Assembly (NCBI GenBank): GCA_921293015.1
Contig: OV121081.1
Location: forward strand, 28,461,158 to 28,525,157
DNA length: 64,000 bases
Direction of reading: 5' to 3'
DNA from: Phorcus lineatus
Taxonomy: Eukaryota > Mollusca > Gastropoda > Trochida > Trochidae
How positions within the stretch are numbered: position 1 is the first letter of the stretch; each line of letters starts with the position of its first letter. Below are positions 25,001 through 38,234 of this stretch, one piece after another. The position numbers were made by a program, and so were the translations under genes. Below the pieces are notes generated by a model. That model worked only from the letters and a program-made list of their open reading frames with translations, made no database searches and was not told the origin of the DNA.

Positions 25001-28000
25001 TATGAAGATTTGGGAATTAGGCAAGAAATCATCGAACACTTATTCTTGTCATATAGTGGCATTGCTGTATGGTTAATTTTTTGGCCTTTTTTAATGTTGT
25101 AGACAGTGGCACGTCTCAGAATAGAACCTACGCCCTTAGGCAATGGATAATCTTTTTGAAATAGTCTTTTGTGTCAGAAGCTTTGAAATATCATACTGAC
25201 AGACACCATGATATATAATTAAAAGTTAAATTGGATTTCTTACAGTATACACAAACGTTACCTATTTCATAGTGACACTTTAAGCACCTGGCCATGATTC
25301 CTGATTATTATCTGTGGATTTATATTTAGCAAGAGATAAGAAATACGGATACTTAGGAATATATTTAGTTAAATTAAATATGATTAAGAAGAATGACATT
25401 AAATGCTGTGAATTCTTACTTCCGTGAAATGGTTACACTATCGGATATATCTTAAACAATATAATGAAAGTCCACTTACAAGCAAGTATCCAATGCAACA
25501 GTACGCTAAAAGTACTTAAAGTTGAAAGTTCATAAAATGATTGATACGCGAGAAGAAGAAGCGAATGAGTCTGAAGTCTTATTTTTAATTCTAAGTGTAG
25601 TCTATTCCATGAAGTGGAAGTGCCTTTTTGTATCTGGGTAACGCAAATCAACATAGCTCTTTGTACAAACAATTCTTTTCTCTATTCAAAGTTAGTTTGC
25701 CAACCAGCAGTTCGATACATATGTTGAGGTTTATAAAGCTTTGATAGAGTCAGGCCTCAACACTGTCCACTATGTATCTTCAGCGTAGAAACATCGAAGT
25801 AGAGTGCAATTTCAGTACCTTTTTTTCCAAATGTTAAGTTGTCAAAGACTGAAATTATGAAGCTTTTTTGTCAACTACAGATTCATTCAGGCGCTTGACA
25901 ATTGTTGTGTTTTGGTCAGATGGAATGACGTTTGTATTGAGTCTAGTGTTCACAGTGTCTGGTAATGTTGGGAGGAGAATGCCCAATCTTTCATTGAGGA
26001 GTTTTGTTGGAATTGGGTCTATTGTGCTCATTGTTGGATTGGCCTTTTCAAGAATGTCATCACATCTTTTTCTGTGAATAGTATGAATATGAAATGCTTG
26101 CCCTTATGGAACCAGTTGACATTGATATAAGACTGTCTTATAAGTCCACTAGTCCTCCGACTCTTTGTGAATAAGTTTCATTTGTTATGCTATATATGTA
26201 CAAATTATCTGATTGTGATGAAAGAAGGATTCACATACAGATCTCCTTTTCAGGATAAATAAAGGAAAGTGTGTTGTACGCAGACGAAAATGTGTATGTT
26301 GAAAATCACCTAAGAGCTGTCAGGCTGGATCAAGTGATTTTCATCTTGGAAGAGGTTATTTTTCCAAATAAGTGATTTTGTGAGATATTTAGGTGTTCTT
26401 GGATTTCATGAAATTCGTTTCATTCATGACAAATGTATGTACCAAAAGGACTTTTTATGGGAAAAATCACGTTACTCATTCTGTTGTATAAATGATTTGA
26501 TTAACAGGCATTGGTGTTGAAATCAGCACACAGGGACGTCGGCATTTATAAATCTTCCACATCGCCCACTACGAAAATATTGCTTAATCAGTAAAGCCTT
26601 CCTGACAAGATTTTGTATAGAACTGAAATAGAGCAAGGTACATACATCATTATGATTCTCTATCACCCCTGGGTTTGTTGATTACTTTCATAGCTTCGGG
26701 TCTTTCACTTTTCTGATATACCAGTTTATTAATTACTCAATATAGAAGGGACACAGAAATCAAATTCCCTTACAAAGAAAAGTGTGCCTATTTTACACAT
26801 TATAAATCAAAATAAATGCATTACAAATTGTCTCAATTGTTGGAGTTACGGCTCCTCCTACACTGTCACAAATCACTTACATTCTTTACAACGTCTTTTC
26901 TAAAGGTTATTTTGCGACAAGTTGTATGATGTTAAAAGCCGTATGATGTTAACGTCAACTGAATTCATGGTTAGTATGATATTGTGTATGTTTTTCTTTG
27001 TTTAATGCATAAAACAAATTGCCTCTTATATTCAACTAAAAGCTGTTCTTCCATTCCGCAGTCTTGCTTTGTAAAATTAAGTACATGGCAGGTCGTCCAA
27101 GGTTATCTCTAATTGATTAAAACTGATGTGTTTTAAGTACATGAAGTTATTCTAAATATTCAAACAATATTCTAGAAAATATCAACGTTAAACTTGTTAT
27201 GTTGAAAATATAAACTACATGTAATTCCAAAATATTTTACTTGTTTGTCCCATCTCTAATTATGTGAAAATATTGTTGTGTTATAAACATTGATTTCCTA
27301 TGTTACTTTACGATAAGTTGTGATACACTTTCGATAAGTTGTTGATATTCCATATGGCTGTACTTGTCACACTTTTGATTATGATTTAATTTAGAAGCAT
27401 TCGTTGGGATATACCTATCTAAAGCGAGGACTTGTCAATTACCCAAAATCGAATCCCAGACAAAATTGAACGACATTTCTTGATGTGCTATTTGATGTAT
27501 CCTTGTAGATACGAGTAAAATAGGACTCGTCTAAAGTGGTTCCAACATCTAAACGATTGAAGTAGAATTGAAAAGTGTCATTTCCATAATTATGTCATCT
27601 CCAGTGGCTAACATTCGAATTACCGATTAACTAATTCTTTATAAAAAATAGTTTATTGTGTCGTGAAAAATAACTGTAATTTTGCATGTTTTTAGTTATT
27701 ACTAATTTATTTTCATGTTATTGAGCCGTCATTGTGTTGTGTTAATTTACTATATGCATGAAAGGAAATAACTATGTCTCGGATATGAGAGGAATGATAG
27801 ATTCACGAGCGAAACAAAGTAAGTATCATAGTCTTCACATAACAAGAATAACTCTTTCCTTTGAACATCAATTTCCTTTTCTTGTGTTTGGGATTCCAAT
27901 TTGAATACCTGAAATACAGCATTTCTCTAAAACAATATATATATAAGGTTAACATTAAGTTCTTATTCATTGTAATTCAAGTCGTAAAAAAATATTTTAA

Positions 28001-28060
28001 AAATAATTTAGTGTTTTCTACCAGGATAGTTAAAAGAATTTCAAGTGGATATATGATATG
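22090..28060. repeat. Family C segmental duplication, copy C2
   Basis: It directly follows C1, with an offset of about 8.0 kb at the left and about 5.8 kb at the right. The difference is explained by the C1-only segment at 18.6-19.6 kb and other indels. The anchor at about 27780-27860 recurs at about 21980-22070 and again at 40170-40270, where family D copy 2 begins (TCTTCACATAACA, then CTTTCCTTTGAACA). Open frames here (23485-23751, 27861-28061) are not conserved between copies. Confidence 0.8.
25433..26110 (-). pseudogene. LINE reverse-transcriptase relic, internally deleted
   Basis: Two coding blocks lie on the minus strand. Block 1 (26110-25855) encodes the N-terminal RT signature: a TEKDVMTFL segment, a one-base frameshift near 26075, then TMSTIDPIPTKLLNERLGIL and VIPSD, matching the canonical LDPIPTxLLKE ... 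LLP ... VxPSxFK of CR1/L2/Rex1 LINEs. It ends at a stop at 25857-25855. Block 2 (25672-25433) encodes the extreme C-terminal block around LQTHSLLLLAYQSFYEL, homologous to C1. The RT palm and thumb between them are gone. The plus-strand open frame at 25868-26077 is the antisense shadow. Confidence 0.75.
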
Positions 28061-30533
28061 AACCACATTTTTCTATATAATCCATACATTCAAACTTAAC
28101 TAAAATGTTATTGAAATGGAGGTGTATAGTAATCTTTAGAGATACAATATTTGTTAAAAGGGAATTCACATGTGCATCATATAGGTCTTCCAAGAGGTAA
28201 AGGTAACAACCACCATACACAAATAGCTCCTGCATTTGGTTGATACATGTCAGCATTGCTTTTTAGTAAGTGGTTTGATTGATAATGAAGTCGAGCATCA
28301 CATTAGCACAAGAAAACATGCATGTGCAATAGAGGAATCGTTATTATTCACAAACATAGAATGATCATGAATGAATAATTCATTCAAATAAATAGTATTT
28401 GTCTTCACAATATAGGAATTTGTTCTAGGTAACAAGGCTACATTAAACATTAACGGGCACGCTAAATTGATAACTTGCTCGGATACATGAAGTGAAGAAT
28501 CCTCCACATTCTTGTGACGTCCTATCGTGGGGAGAAGGAACTTAGGCAGCTTGTGATACCATATCAATTTGATCAAACACAGTCTTGAAGAATAAATGGC
28601 TGCTGCTTCAGAGACAAAAGCATCAGATATGAGTTGCTAGACAGGCCTCATGGAGGGTCATCAGTCGTCCAATTCTTATGAAACAAATTGTATAACCTTA
28701 AATGTTACTAAAACTCTGTTTTGATATGTTACGTTCACTATCTTGTTGTTTACTATAAGAATTATTGGTAGAATTATGTCAGGGTTGATTTTGTAAGGTC
28801 GGTATATCCAATAAGTAATGTCTGGAAGAAATGTTCTCACCATTAGTCTATACGTCTATCTACTACAAGCCAATAACATCCACAATGTGTACACAGGAGC
28901 ACAATTCTGAATGTCGGAAGGTCAAAAAGTCAAAAAGGTCATAAAAACAAATGTAGGCATTCCGTTCTTGTTATTGAAATATTTTTTTAATTTCTCATAA
29001 CAGTAATCAGACACTATTGTTTGCAAATTTTCATATCGATAACGGAAACTAATTTAGTAACATCCCAATATTTAATTTCCCATGGTTTAACCCTTTTATC
29101 ATACACAAATGTTTACTGAATTGTTAATGTCATCTTAATTGAAAAGAGATTGATTGATACCAAGTTTCAGACTGTGACATGCCATTATCACATTGCTTCT
29201 GGCACTGTATTTACACTTACTATTTGAAAAGCGATAAACTCAGGTCCTTGATGGAGATAAAAGTGGCATGCCCATTTACTTCAATTAACAGGGATTATGC
29301 GACTATGAAAAACTGTGTAAAATCTAGTGGCACGTTCTTTACTGCTTAGTAGCACACACAGTCGAGAAGAGAATAATAACTTTTCACAGGAAAAGGCCAA
29401 AACTTATTTTAAATTATGGTGATTATGGCCGTTAAGGGTTTTAAAAAGTACATTATGTTGAGAGAACACTGTTTAATGTTTTACTGCAATGTAAGTTCCC
29501 AGAATACGGTTTTTAGATTGAGACCCTTCTCCACTCCTGACCAAATCGTGGCAATTACGGCAATTCCATATCCAAATGAAAATGAAACCATCTGGTATGA
29601 AAACCTTTTGAAAATCAAACACCTAAAAAATGAGCATAATAGTATTTTATTACTAAAAACTATTGATAGAGTTGAGAGCAGATATTTGTAACGCCTTTTA
29701 GCATGCCAGGCATACATTGCTTAAGACATATTGCCCTTTACATGGTGATGGCACATGTTATCTGTTATACTGCGTTTTGATTATGACATGGGGCGGTAGT
29801 TTATGTCTGAATGCAGATATTGACACAACTTCATTCAAGCAGATTTTCTCACTTGATTGATTTGACTCTTATCAGGTAAATGTGTTCGGCACAAACGCTT
29901 ATCAAAATCAGCTGATCGCATACTTATTCGGCTGTAGGGACGATAATCCATTCTTCCTACATCTCGCTATCAAACTATTTCATATTTACTCCAATGCTAT
30001 TCAGTTACATCTCTATTAATGTACGTCGGTGTTATCTTAACCATTATCATGAATATGGATATAAAGTGCTTAACGTACTTCTGGCACTGTCCAATAAATA
30101 TGTTATTCAGTTGGTTGTCACTTGATAGTCAACTTGATTGAATAAAACCAACGCGATGAATAATCGGGACGCCACTGATCATTTGTCTTGAAGGTGGATT
30201 CAACACAAGTAATGTTTTAAATAATACAACTTAATAGCAAGCAAGTGTAGATTGTATTTCCAACACATTAATCATTAGTTGTGAAATTCAGGTATCTTTT
30301 CATTTATAAATCCTTAAAATTCAATAATAAATAAAATTCAATAGGTATAGGAGTACATTTGTTTATTCTTGGATCTGGATAAGTACTCAGGTTTTTTTTC
30401 CTAAATGGAGCTTGTTTACTAGGGATAGTTATGTCTATTGTTCTGGAAGTAGGTTTTTTTGCGTAACTTTGAACTTACTCTGTCGATCAGGGATGTATCC
30501 AAATATCTCCCTCTAGGATAAAAGCGGGGCAAA

Positions 30534-30673
30534 CCGGTCTTATTGTCCTCGGGCAGATACGTCAAAATACCTCGGCTTCGCCTCGTTATTTGACGTATCT
30601 ACCCTAGGAAAAATAAGACATCGGTAATTTTCAAATATCGCTTCTCGGCTACGCCACGGGCGATATTTGAAAA
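30534..30673. repeat. Two consecutive strong hairpins
   Basis: Hairpin 1 (30534-30624) has arms of almost 40 nt, with the perfect core AGATACGTCAAA (30555-30566) and TTTGACGTATCT (30589-30600), and a loop around CTCGGCTTCGCCTCG. Hairpin 2 (30628-30673) has a perfect 14-bp stem TTTTCAAATATCGC / GCGATATTTGAAAA and the loop TTCTCGGCTACGCCACGG. Both loops share CTCGGCT. The block lies 130 bp downstream of the recombinase stop codon. The minus-strand open frame at 30540-30770 is probably a by-product. It could be part of a foldback transposon or the end of the element carrying the recombinase. Confidence 0.85.
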
Positions 30674-30803
30674 TAACTTCTGCAAATTTGAATTTAAATG
30701 AAAACACAACTAGCATTTTAATCTTTAATTGACGTGAACAACTGTTCTCAAAATACATGGGACGCGACATTTGGGATTTGTCATCTGATGGGTCCTCATT
30801 TTT

Positions 30804-31244
30804 TTAAGGTGTAGAACTGCCATCAAGAATGGAGTCGACAGCTTTTTGATCCTCATCATTTCTCCTTAAGTACGTGCGTAGACCTGCAAAACGAAATATC
30901 AATATCATTTACAACCTGAAAACTAACATGCTTTTTCTTATTGCAATTTCATGTAAGAATAGCAATTATAATTTGTTCAGATGGAAATATGTCTCAATTA
31001 TCAGCATGGAAATACAATGTTCTCCATTTCTTTGTAAAATACTGATAAAAATACTAATCTTCATTACTTCTATGGCCACTTCTGTCCATGATGACCTTTC
31101 CGGGCACACCAGATTTGGCCAGTTTTGTCACTGCCGTATCACGCTGGGAATGGTTGGTTTCATATCCTTCGACGCCGGCCCTCTTGCACAAATCGGGGAT
31201 AATTTTCTGTAAAGTATTGTTTTCCATAGGGCTATCGGCTATAC
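30804..31244 (-). CDS. Tyrosine recombinase (Crypton/DUF3504-type), C-terminal two exons
   Basis: Exon A (31244-31068, 177 nt) follows an acceptor ATTTTCAG and carries MENNTLQKIIPDLCKRAG, then TNHSQRDTAVTKL, then KVIMDRSGHR. Exon B (30883-30804, 80 nt) follows the acceptor TTTCGTTTTGCAG and encodes SLRTYLRRNDEDQKAVDSIL (its first S is the split codon), then a short tail and a TAA at 30806-30804. The intron (31067-30884, 184 bp) starts GTAATG and ends CAG; both junctions are phase 1, so the frame is kept. In tyrosine recombinases the HxxR box, a later histidine and the nucleophilic tyrosine form the active site; here these are H-S-Q-R, G-H-R and the Y of RTY. The arrangement matches Crypton recombinases and the DUF3504 domain of ZMYM/QRICH1-type proteins. 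The N-terminal domain and box I arginine would be in upstream exons, which I could not find up to about 33 kb. It may be a fragment of a Crypton or of a captured host gene. It appears absent from the D2 paralogue. Confidence 0.8.
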
Positions 31245-34200
31245 CTGAAAATTAAATATTCGAGACATGTTTAGAAATATCAAGCTTTGATTCAAAGACG
31301 TAATTTTTGGAAAGTAAAAATAATGAAATGCCTTCATTTGGAATTTTTCTAATTTAAACTTTAAGCATGTAGAATGTACATGTGATACACATTGATATTA
31401 CATCTACAATCAGTTAGCATGATGAATGACAGTCAAATATTTGTAATACAACTAATGTAAGTATTTCACCAAAATTAAAAATATCTGTAATATAACAATG
31501 ACTTAATTATACAAACAAAGGGTGATTAACCTATACATAAATTAGTCTAATGTTTTTGCTGCTTCTGTCACTTTCACTCTCAAACTTCTCTAAATTGTAT
31601 TAGAAATAATTCAACAAACAAATACTATTGTTCAGGAACAGGTTCCTTTCCTTAGATAGTCCAACTGCACCAGTAACCATGATTAGTATTAAAGGACTTC
31701 TCATTGATGCACTAGATAGTCTTCTGGCTGTCAACACTTTTTAACTTACAGAACGTAAAACATTGTGACGGTTCCTTGAGCTACAACAACCTCTGCACAA
31801 TCTCTAAAAATCTTATTTTCGTTCTTCTATGTGAAAAATATTGGGTTTTTTCCCTGTTTGTTGTTATAGTATGTTAGATTTTTTGTCATATATGATACAA
31901 TGAAAAACAGAGAAACGTAAAACACCTCTTTCAACTTTGCTGTTATTATAAAATGAAAACGTAAGTAATAAAACGTGATTGTTGCTGGGTTTCAGGTTGT
32001 GATAGTTTTCGTGTCAGTATACCATTGCTGCTGGCTATTGTCTTACACATTGATGAAAGTGATAAATTGAGAAAGGTGATGGAGATGAATGTGGCAAATG
32101 CAGTAATCTAAGCAAGGGCTTATTATTACCATATTATTGGCGACTCACGGTGGTTCATGGAGTACAAAGCTTCTTTAAGAAAAGAAGGTTAGATTTACAC
32201 ATTATATATGCATGTATTATTTCATATGATATCGATAGAATTTTCACTGAATTTCAAAAGCAGTGGAATTGTCAGTAAAATACTTTGATACTAAATCATT
32301 TTCGCTGCCAGTTTTAGACCATGGCGAGATTTCAATTTCACGCCTTAATACATGGTACTCTTAAATGTTTACCAGTGCTGTTATCTCACCACTTGAAGAC
32401 CTAGGCTTCCTCTAACCCTCCTGCTAAATCAAACAGAAGACTCCCAGTTAGTCATTCACCGTTCCTTCAAGAATTCTTCATTCTTCACAACACTTTGAAG
32501 TTATTGTCAGGATCATTTGTTCTCAAATTAGCTTCAAATTACGAACTCGAGTCTCGTTAAGGCAGAATGACCCAAAACAGCCCTAATATCTCTCTCTCTC
32601 ACTGATCATAACCGCGTGCTCAGGAATTTGAATTTAAATTTTGAATCGACAATTAAATTATGCTGTAACGTCGTCGATAGACTTGCAGGTCTTCAGTATT
32701 TAAACTCCACTTAATGCTAAAACGGAAGAGGATGAGTATTTCTTTCAAAAGTATATTTAATACACATTAATATCGAAACATTAAGCCCTGAATATCGAAA
32801 CATTAGGCCCTAACTGACTATTACAGGCGATGTTAACACCTAATCCATAGTTATACATTTGAATACTCTTTTCAGTAATTATCTTTTTCAGTTTCCTGTC
32901 ATTTCGATGTCAACGAAAGAAATATTTACAGTGTTTTGCGCAATTGGAATTTAAAGAGCTTACACGGTGTAACAAAGATCGATAGCTCCAAACTGTTGGG
33001 GTGATTTTGAGAAGATTCATTAAGGAATTTGGCAGAAATGGTGACAGCGATATTCCAAAAACATTGACTGAATGGTGAGATATTCAAGTAGCTGAAGTTG
33101 TTTTCGTAGCATCAGTCACTCAAAATCACAAGAACTGTTAATTAAGGTGAACTTCAAAACTAGATTTGACTGACTTGCATTTAAATACTCCTCCAAGGAA
33201 ATTCCTTAGAAAAATCCTGAGAGTTTTTAATCAGTTTAAGTTGAAGCATTTATAAAGGAACCATATTTAGAATTATTGTCTGTTTGCAAATGTCACAATA
33301 GAATTTTAATTCCAACTCTATTCAACAGTTATTATTCCGGTTCATTGACTTACGTTATGAAGGGCTGATTCTACTAAGACATGTAAAGGTCCAACGTGAT
33401 TCTGTGGTAAGTGGGGACATATGGTTCTTAAAGGAATCTGACTGAATGGTAAGATTGTGAACTAGAAGCAAGAGAAAAATGTTTTGATATTTTCGTTGCT
33501 TCCGTAATTTTCAGTCATAACATTCTCACTAAGTCAATGAAAATGTTCGTGTAAATGGTTTATACACTGGAAACTCCCTTTTTATTATTCAAACTCTCTC
33601 TTGCTTCACTTATTTTTCAGAACATATGAAAATGGCTTTACTTGAATGTAGACTTAAAGTATATAAACCGCAATAAATACATGACATGATTTTGACATCA
33701 TGTTTTGATCAATGTTACAATAATCATTATCACTTACAATCTCAATTATGAGATAATTAAATAATCTCTACTGACAAATAATAATGGAAATACATATTCA
33801 TGAAATGGTTTCATGAGTGACAAGCAAACAACTAATCAAGAGTTTAAGAAGTCGAATCACAAAAGCTGTTGGTGATTAAAGTAAACAAGGTTTACATTAT
33901 CAAATAAATTTCCATAGATGTGCAACAAATTTGGTTCCTTAATCAGTTTCCTTCGGAAATGGAAACAGATTTTGATATGACTCTTTTCTTTTCAAACTTT
34001 GGTTCGTGACTTTAACAATTCCCTAGGACAATTTCCTATTCCAAATTTCAGTGAAGAATTCTCCTGTGCACCATAGTTCTTTTTCATATGAACTTATTAA
34101 TGTTTGTTAACATATCATTTTAAAATCAGATTTATATGTCTTACCAGTTTGAAGGATGAGACAGAATAGTTTTTTCTTATTTCTAACATATGTCAAAATG

Positions 34201-37200
34201 CTTCATTTTCCATTTTTAAAAAATACATCTTCATCGCAAAATAGTAACAATTTGCTCCTGGAAGTTAATTCAATTGAAGGCGAAGAACCAACTTGATCTT
34301 TCAGCCTAGATTATTTACATATGAACCCGATGTAAGGTGTTATGGGGCAATTTAAATTAAAGAGGTGGTCTTATGTAGCCCGTATCCTTAAGCTCATATT
34401 ATTAGTATTGGGCCATGATCTATATTTGATGTAACAAGCTTTCCTTACCCGATGTGATCACCTAATAGTTTGGCTCTCTGATATCTGATCATCTCGCCTT
34501 AAGAAGTCAGTAGACTAAATCACAATGTTTTCTCAGAAAGGAGTCAATAGGTCATTCTTAACATGCTTTCCTTAGTTGAAGTAAACAGGAACTGTTTTGT
34601 CATTTTGGTATCTCTTTTCTGTCCTTAAACAGTATTGTTACTTATGCTCCCAAAGATACATCCTCAGAAATCTGAATAAGGCAAAGATCGAAATTATACC
34701 ACTACAAATGATGTCTGTTAAGCAAAATATAAAAGAATGAATAAATTTTAAGAAGTTGTAAAACCCAAGGGCACAATTACGCATGATTATTGTTTCAGTT
34801 TGCTAAAACTTATGGTTATTAATGTAAAGTTTGGAAAAAAAACTGGCAGAAGTTGAAAGTCTCAAAAGGCACCACCACATACGTTGACCGTACTATATAC
34901 TAGCTAGCTATAGCTAGGCCTCATAGGTTTGTTTAGAGTTTTTCTTCTTTCAGATAAAAACTTAATAATATTTGTTCAATGGCTTTGCAAGAAACAGTTA
35001 CAAATCATCAACCAAGACCAATTGTTTGGGAAACAGTCGAAATTATTTTTTTCTCCATTGCATCTTGAAGTAAGAATTATGCCGACTGGCAGCATCTCCA
35101 TCAATTTAAACAGTGTAAATTAAAAAACACCTGAACTTAACAAAATCTTAATATCAGGTAATTAAGTAATTTAACATTAAAAGATGTTATTTCACTTCGC
35201 AAGTACGCTTAAAATTTATTGATGTCTGTTTGTGATATGTATGATGAAATACATCATAAGGAATATTGTAATGCAATGGGAAAATGGTCGGTCTGATTAT
35301 GATAACGCTTATGACAAGGTCTTGTCCACTAAACTGGTACCAAAACATCCACAAGTATAGGCAATTGTTAATCCGTGGGGAAAGCAAACCAGTCAATATT
35401 TTGACACAATCATTTATTAATATATTTTTTATATTTAGTATAAGGTTTTAGCACACTTGGAAGACGGTGATTCTGATCACTCAGTAACTCTGTATGAAAA
35501 AAAGACCCCGTATCGATTTCTCGGAAACTTCTGTAGTTGAAACATTTAATATGAAAACCTTTTCAAGGATGTTATAAAGTTTGAGGAATATACAGACTTT
35601 TAAATCAGTAATTTCAAGTTGCTTCCATAAGCTTTCCATGCTGAGATGAAGAGAAAATGATAACTGCAAGACCTCGTAGTTGGTGCACTCTGATTACGAT
35701 ATTTAGGAAAAAGTCATAAATCACGAGAAAAAGAAAACTTTTGAAAGACATAAATAAGCGTTGCTCATTTTTGAGACATTATTAAGACACTAAGTTTTTT
35801 TTGTATAACACACTGTTACAATACAATGATACAATCAAGGACTACTAGTTATATTATTCCTTGAAATAATGTTAATCTTAATTGAGTGCAAATATGCAAT
35901 TGAACAAAGCGAATCAGGGTGTAGATACTCCACACAAAATATCCTATGCAACATACATGCAACGCAATGGGAAACACTTCATAAATCATGACAAAATGCT
36001 AAATTTCTAAGGAATCCAGAAACACAATACGCGGATTTCATCTTTTATCTTGCTAAACAACTGATGTTAATGTTGTAGATGGGAAAATCAACAAATAGTA
36101 GTAAAGTAGGTTATAATGGGGACACAGGACTAACGGAAAACTAACGGTATATTCCATGCATATTGATGTGTTATAAGGCTAAACTACACTTCCTTCACCA
36201 CTGATCAAAAACAGTCATTACATAATACATTCCCACAATACCTTTGGATCATCCAACTATTTTTTGTTCTTTTGTGTATAACTTTATTCCCTTTATATGT
36301 ATATGTACATGTATATATGAAATTTTAAGATACATATCACAGGAATAAGAAATTAGAACATGATAGTGGAGAGAAAAATCGTAAAATGGACAGAATATTT
36401 TTGAATTGTAAAAACAAAATAATCTAAGATCTTTGGATATACATGGTGATTTTTAGAAAAGAGTGTCGATATATTGTTTTGGTGCCTTATATGACAGTCG
36501 CTTACAACAAATTGTGACATGATGACCAGAATTTCATATATTTTGAATAATTACATTGATTAAATGCAAAAAATTTGTCTATGTTAAATATGTTGCGACG
36601 GTCTCTTTTAACAGGAATTTGTTGAATGAATGGGATGTTTGGTAATTTACTTTAATGTTTATTCGTTATATGTATTATATTTTATGTTAATCAATATCAG
36701 ATTTAGAACAAAAGTTATCTTCACATCAGTAATGAATAGATGTTATTTGAATTTGCAAATATGCAATTGAACATCTTAAAGTTACACAGGAAGTGTATAC
36801 TGAAAAAACAATATTCTTTGCATCAGACATACAAACGCAATGGAAAATACTAGAGTACATCATAAGAAAATTATATATTTAAAGTTAATATATACTGGTG
36901 TAGGTAAATAATGAAATCGGGTGAATCACTGACTACTAGTAATCTATTTTGAAAATCAGCAATTATTATTTCATAAAAAGTCCTAAATGCAAATAACATC
37001 ACAAATTTACACGGAATGCAGACACTGCGTCTGTACACTATCTCAAATTAAACAATACACATTAGTTCAGGCAAGATGTATGATTTATCAAGGCATATTA
37101 TCAATGCTTTCTGTCCCGTGTTGCTTTTCTCATTGACGATAATGATGATCCATTAAATAACAAGTTGTGGTTTTGAACAAGAAATTAAATACATAACTAT

Positions 37201-38024
37201 TAATTTGATTCTATTAGTCGGATAAACACAAAACTAATTTATTGTTATCAACAGTAATCGTTAGGTTTATTCAAATGAGATTCAATATGTTTAGAAGAAT
37301 CAAGTTATTTTTGTTTTATTTTTCAATGGCTCTTTGAAATAATTTCCAAAAAATATCTCATACTTTGATGTCATGATTTTAAAAATCAGAAGCTCATGTT
37401 TCTGAAACATCATTGCATCAACACGTCCCATTAGAATTAATGATACGCAGAGGCTATAGCTGGGCACTCACCAAAATGAAATGTCAATGAAAACTAATAC
37501 TGATCAAGTAACACTCCAAAATCTATTAAAGGTTGGTAGTAACCATTACTGTTGCTACGATTAATTAGTCTTTCTAACAACAAAAAAGTGAAATCCTTCC
37601 CAAGTACTTAAAATCTATTGAAATAGAATGGTAGTTTTCTTTAGAAAAGTTGGTGTCACTGGAACATATTATCAGTAAAGCCTTCATATCTCAACATTAC
37701 AAAGGGTTTCACCTTTCGTAACCCTCTGTCTTACTTCACCAAAACTCTTGATATCTGAATAACAACTTCTACATATATAAATGATAAAACATCATTTTCG
37801 ATTTTGAGAATAATATTTTCTCAAAGCAAAGCAAACACCAGCAAACCATTTGAGCTTTCTTAACAATAAAGAACAAACTTATGCAGTATTTGAGTAAAAA
37901 GGTTCTCTGGGTATAATGCATGATGAAATGAAGCACAGTTCAAATGCTGTGTTGTCCGCTTCAGCGACACCTACCCTCGCAAATTGCTCCATCACGCTAG
38001 TACCAAAAGACACCTATTAACTTT
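31245..38024. other. Module DNA of copy D1 without a gene
   Basis: Nothing coding is supported. Small features: a 22-bp tandem duplication at 32769-32812 (AATATCGAAACATTA-GCCCT twice) and an internal repeat of one module, with 36750-36860 being a second, weaker version of 35880-35960 (GCAAATATGCAATTGAAC is common to both). The region contains no recognised upstream exon of the recombinase. Confidence 0.5.
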
Positions 38025-38049
38025 TACGATCGGTTGGCATTTGCTACGA

Positions 38050-38108
38050 GTATGCCCCTGAAATGAAGACGCATCAGATCTGCCATAGCATTACACGCTT
38101 ATGTCCTT
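38050..38108. repeat. Diverged copy of the 47-bp repeat unit
   Basis: GTATGCCCCTGAAATGAAG followed by CTGCCATAGCATTACACGC and TTATGTCC aligns with about one and a half units of the 9690-9830 array (TTATGCCCCCGTTGAATGAA, then GTGCCACAGCATCACATG). It is a single copy here, just before the LINE 3' end. It suggests that the unit is a dispersed sequence that expanded in tandem only near 9.7 kb. Confidence 0.5.
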
Positions 38109-38234
38109 TATATGTGGTAGAGTCGAATCAGCTTTGAGAGAGAATAGATAGCACATGAACATAAATGAACCAGCAAGAGGTCTGTTATACTGCCAATGCT
38201 TTCTTTAATTGATTGAAGATAATCCAACTCAACA

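Larger units (their letters stand above)
28060..38230. repeat. Family D segmental duplication, copy D1
   Basis: It aligns in order to 40.1-47.4 kb. Anchors are: 28730-28840 with 40690-40810; 32390-32570 with 41760-41960 (GAGTCTCGTTA); 33050-33390 with 43640-43930 (CATCAGTCACTCAAA, AACTGTTAATTAAG); 33860-33920 with 44250-44320 (CATAGATGTGCAACAA); 34290 with 44620 (CAACTTGATCTTTCAG); 34480-34590 with 44770-44890; 35870-36110 with 45680-45950 (CCTATGCAACATACATGCAA); and 37020-37260 with 46580-46840. Open frames inside are short and not conserved. Confidence 0.8.

Noticed and set aside
25868..26077. 69-codon plus-strand open frame with membrane-like composition
   Set aside because: It is the antisense of the LINE reverse-transcriptase block (DPIPTKLL motif) on the minus strand.
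29416..29717. Overlapping open frames on both strands
   Set aside because: They are mutual shadows in an AT-rich module, with no conserved counterpart in D2 and no domain.
30874..31212. 112-codon plus-strand open frame
   Set aside because: It is the antisense of the recombinase exon and intron; the minus strand carries the catalytic motifs and splice sites.
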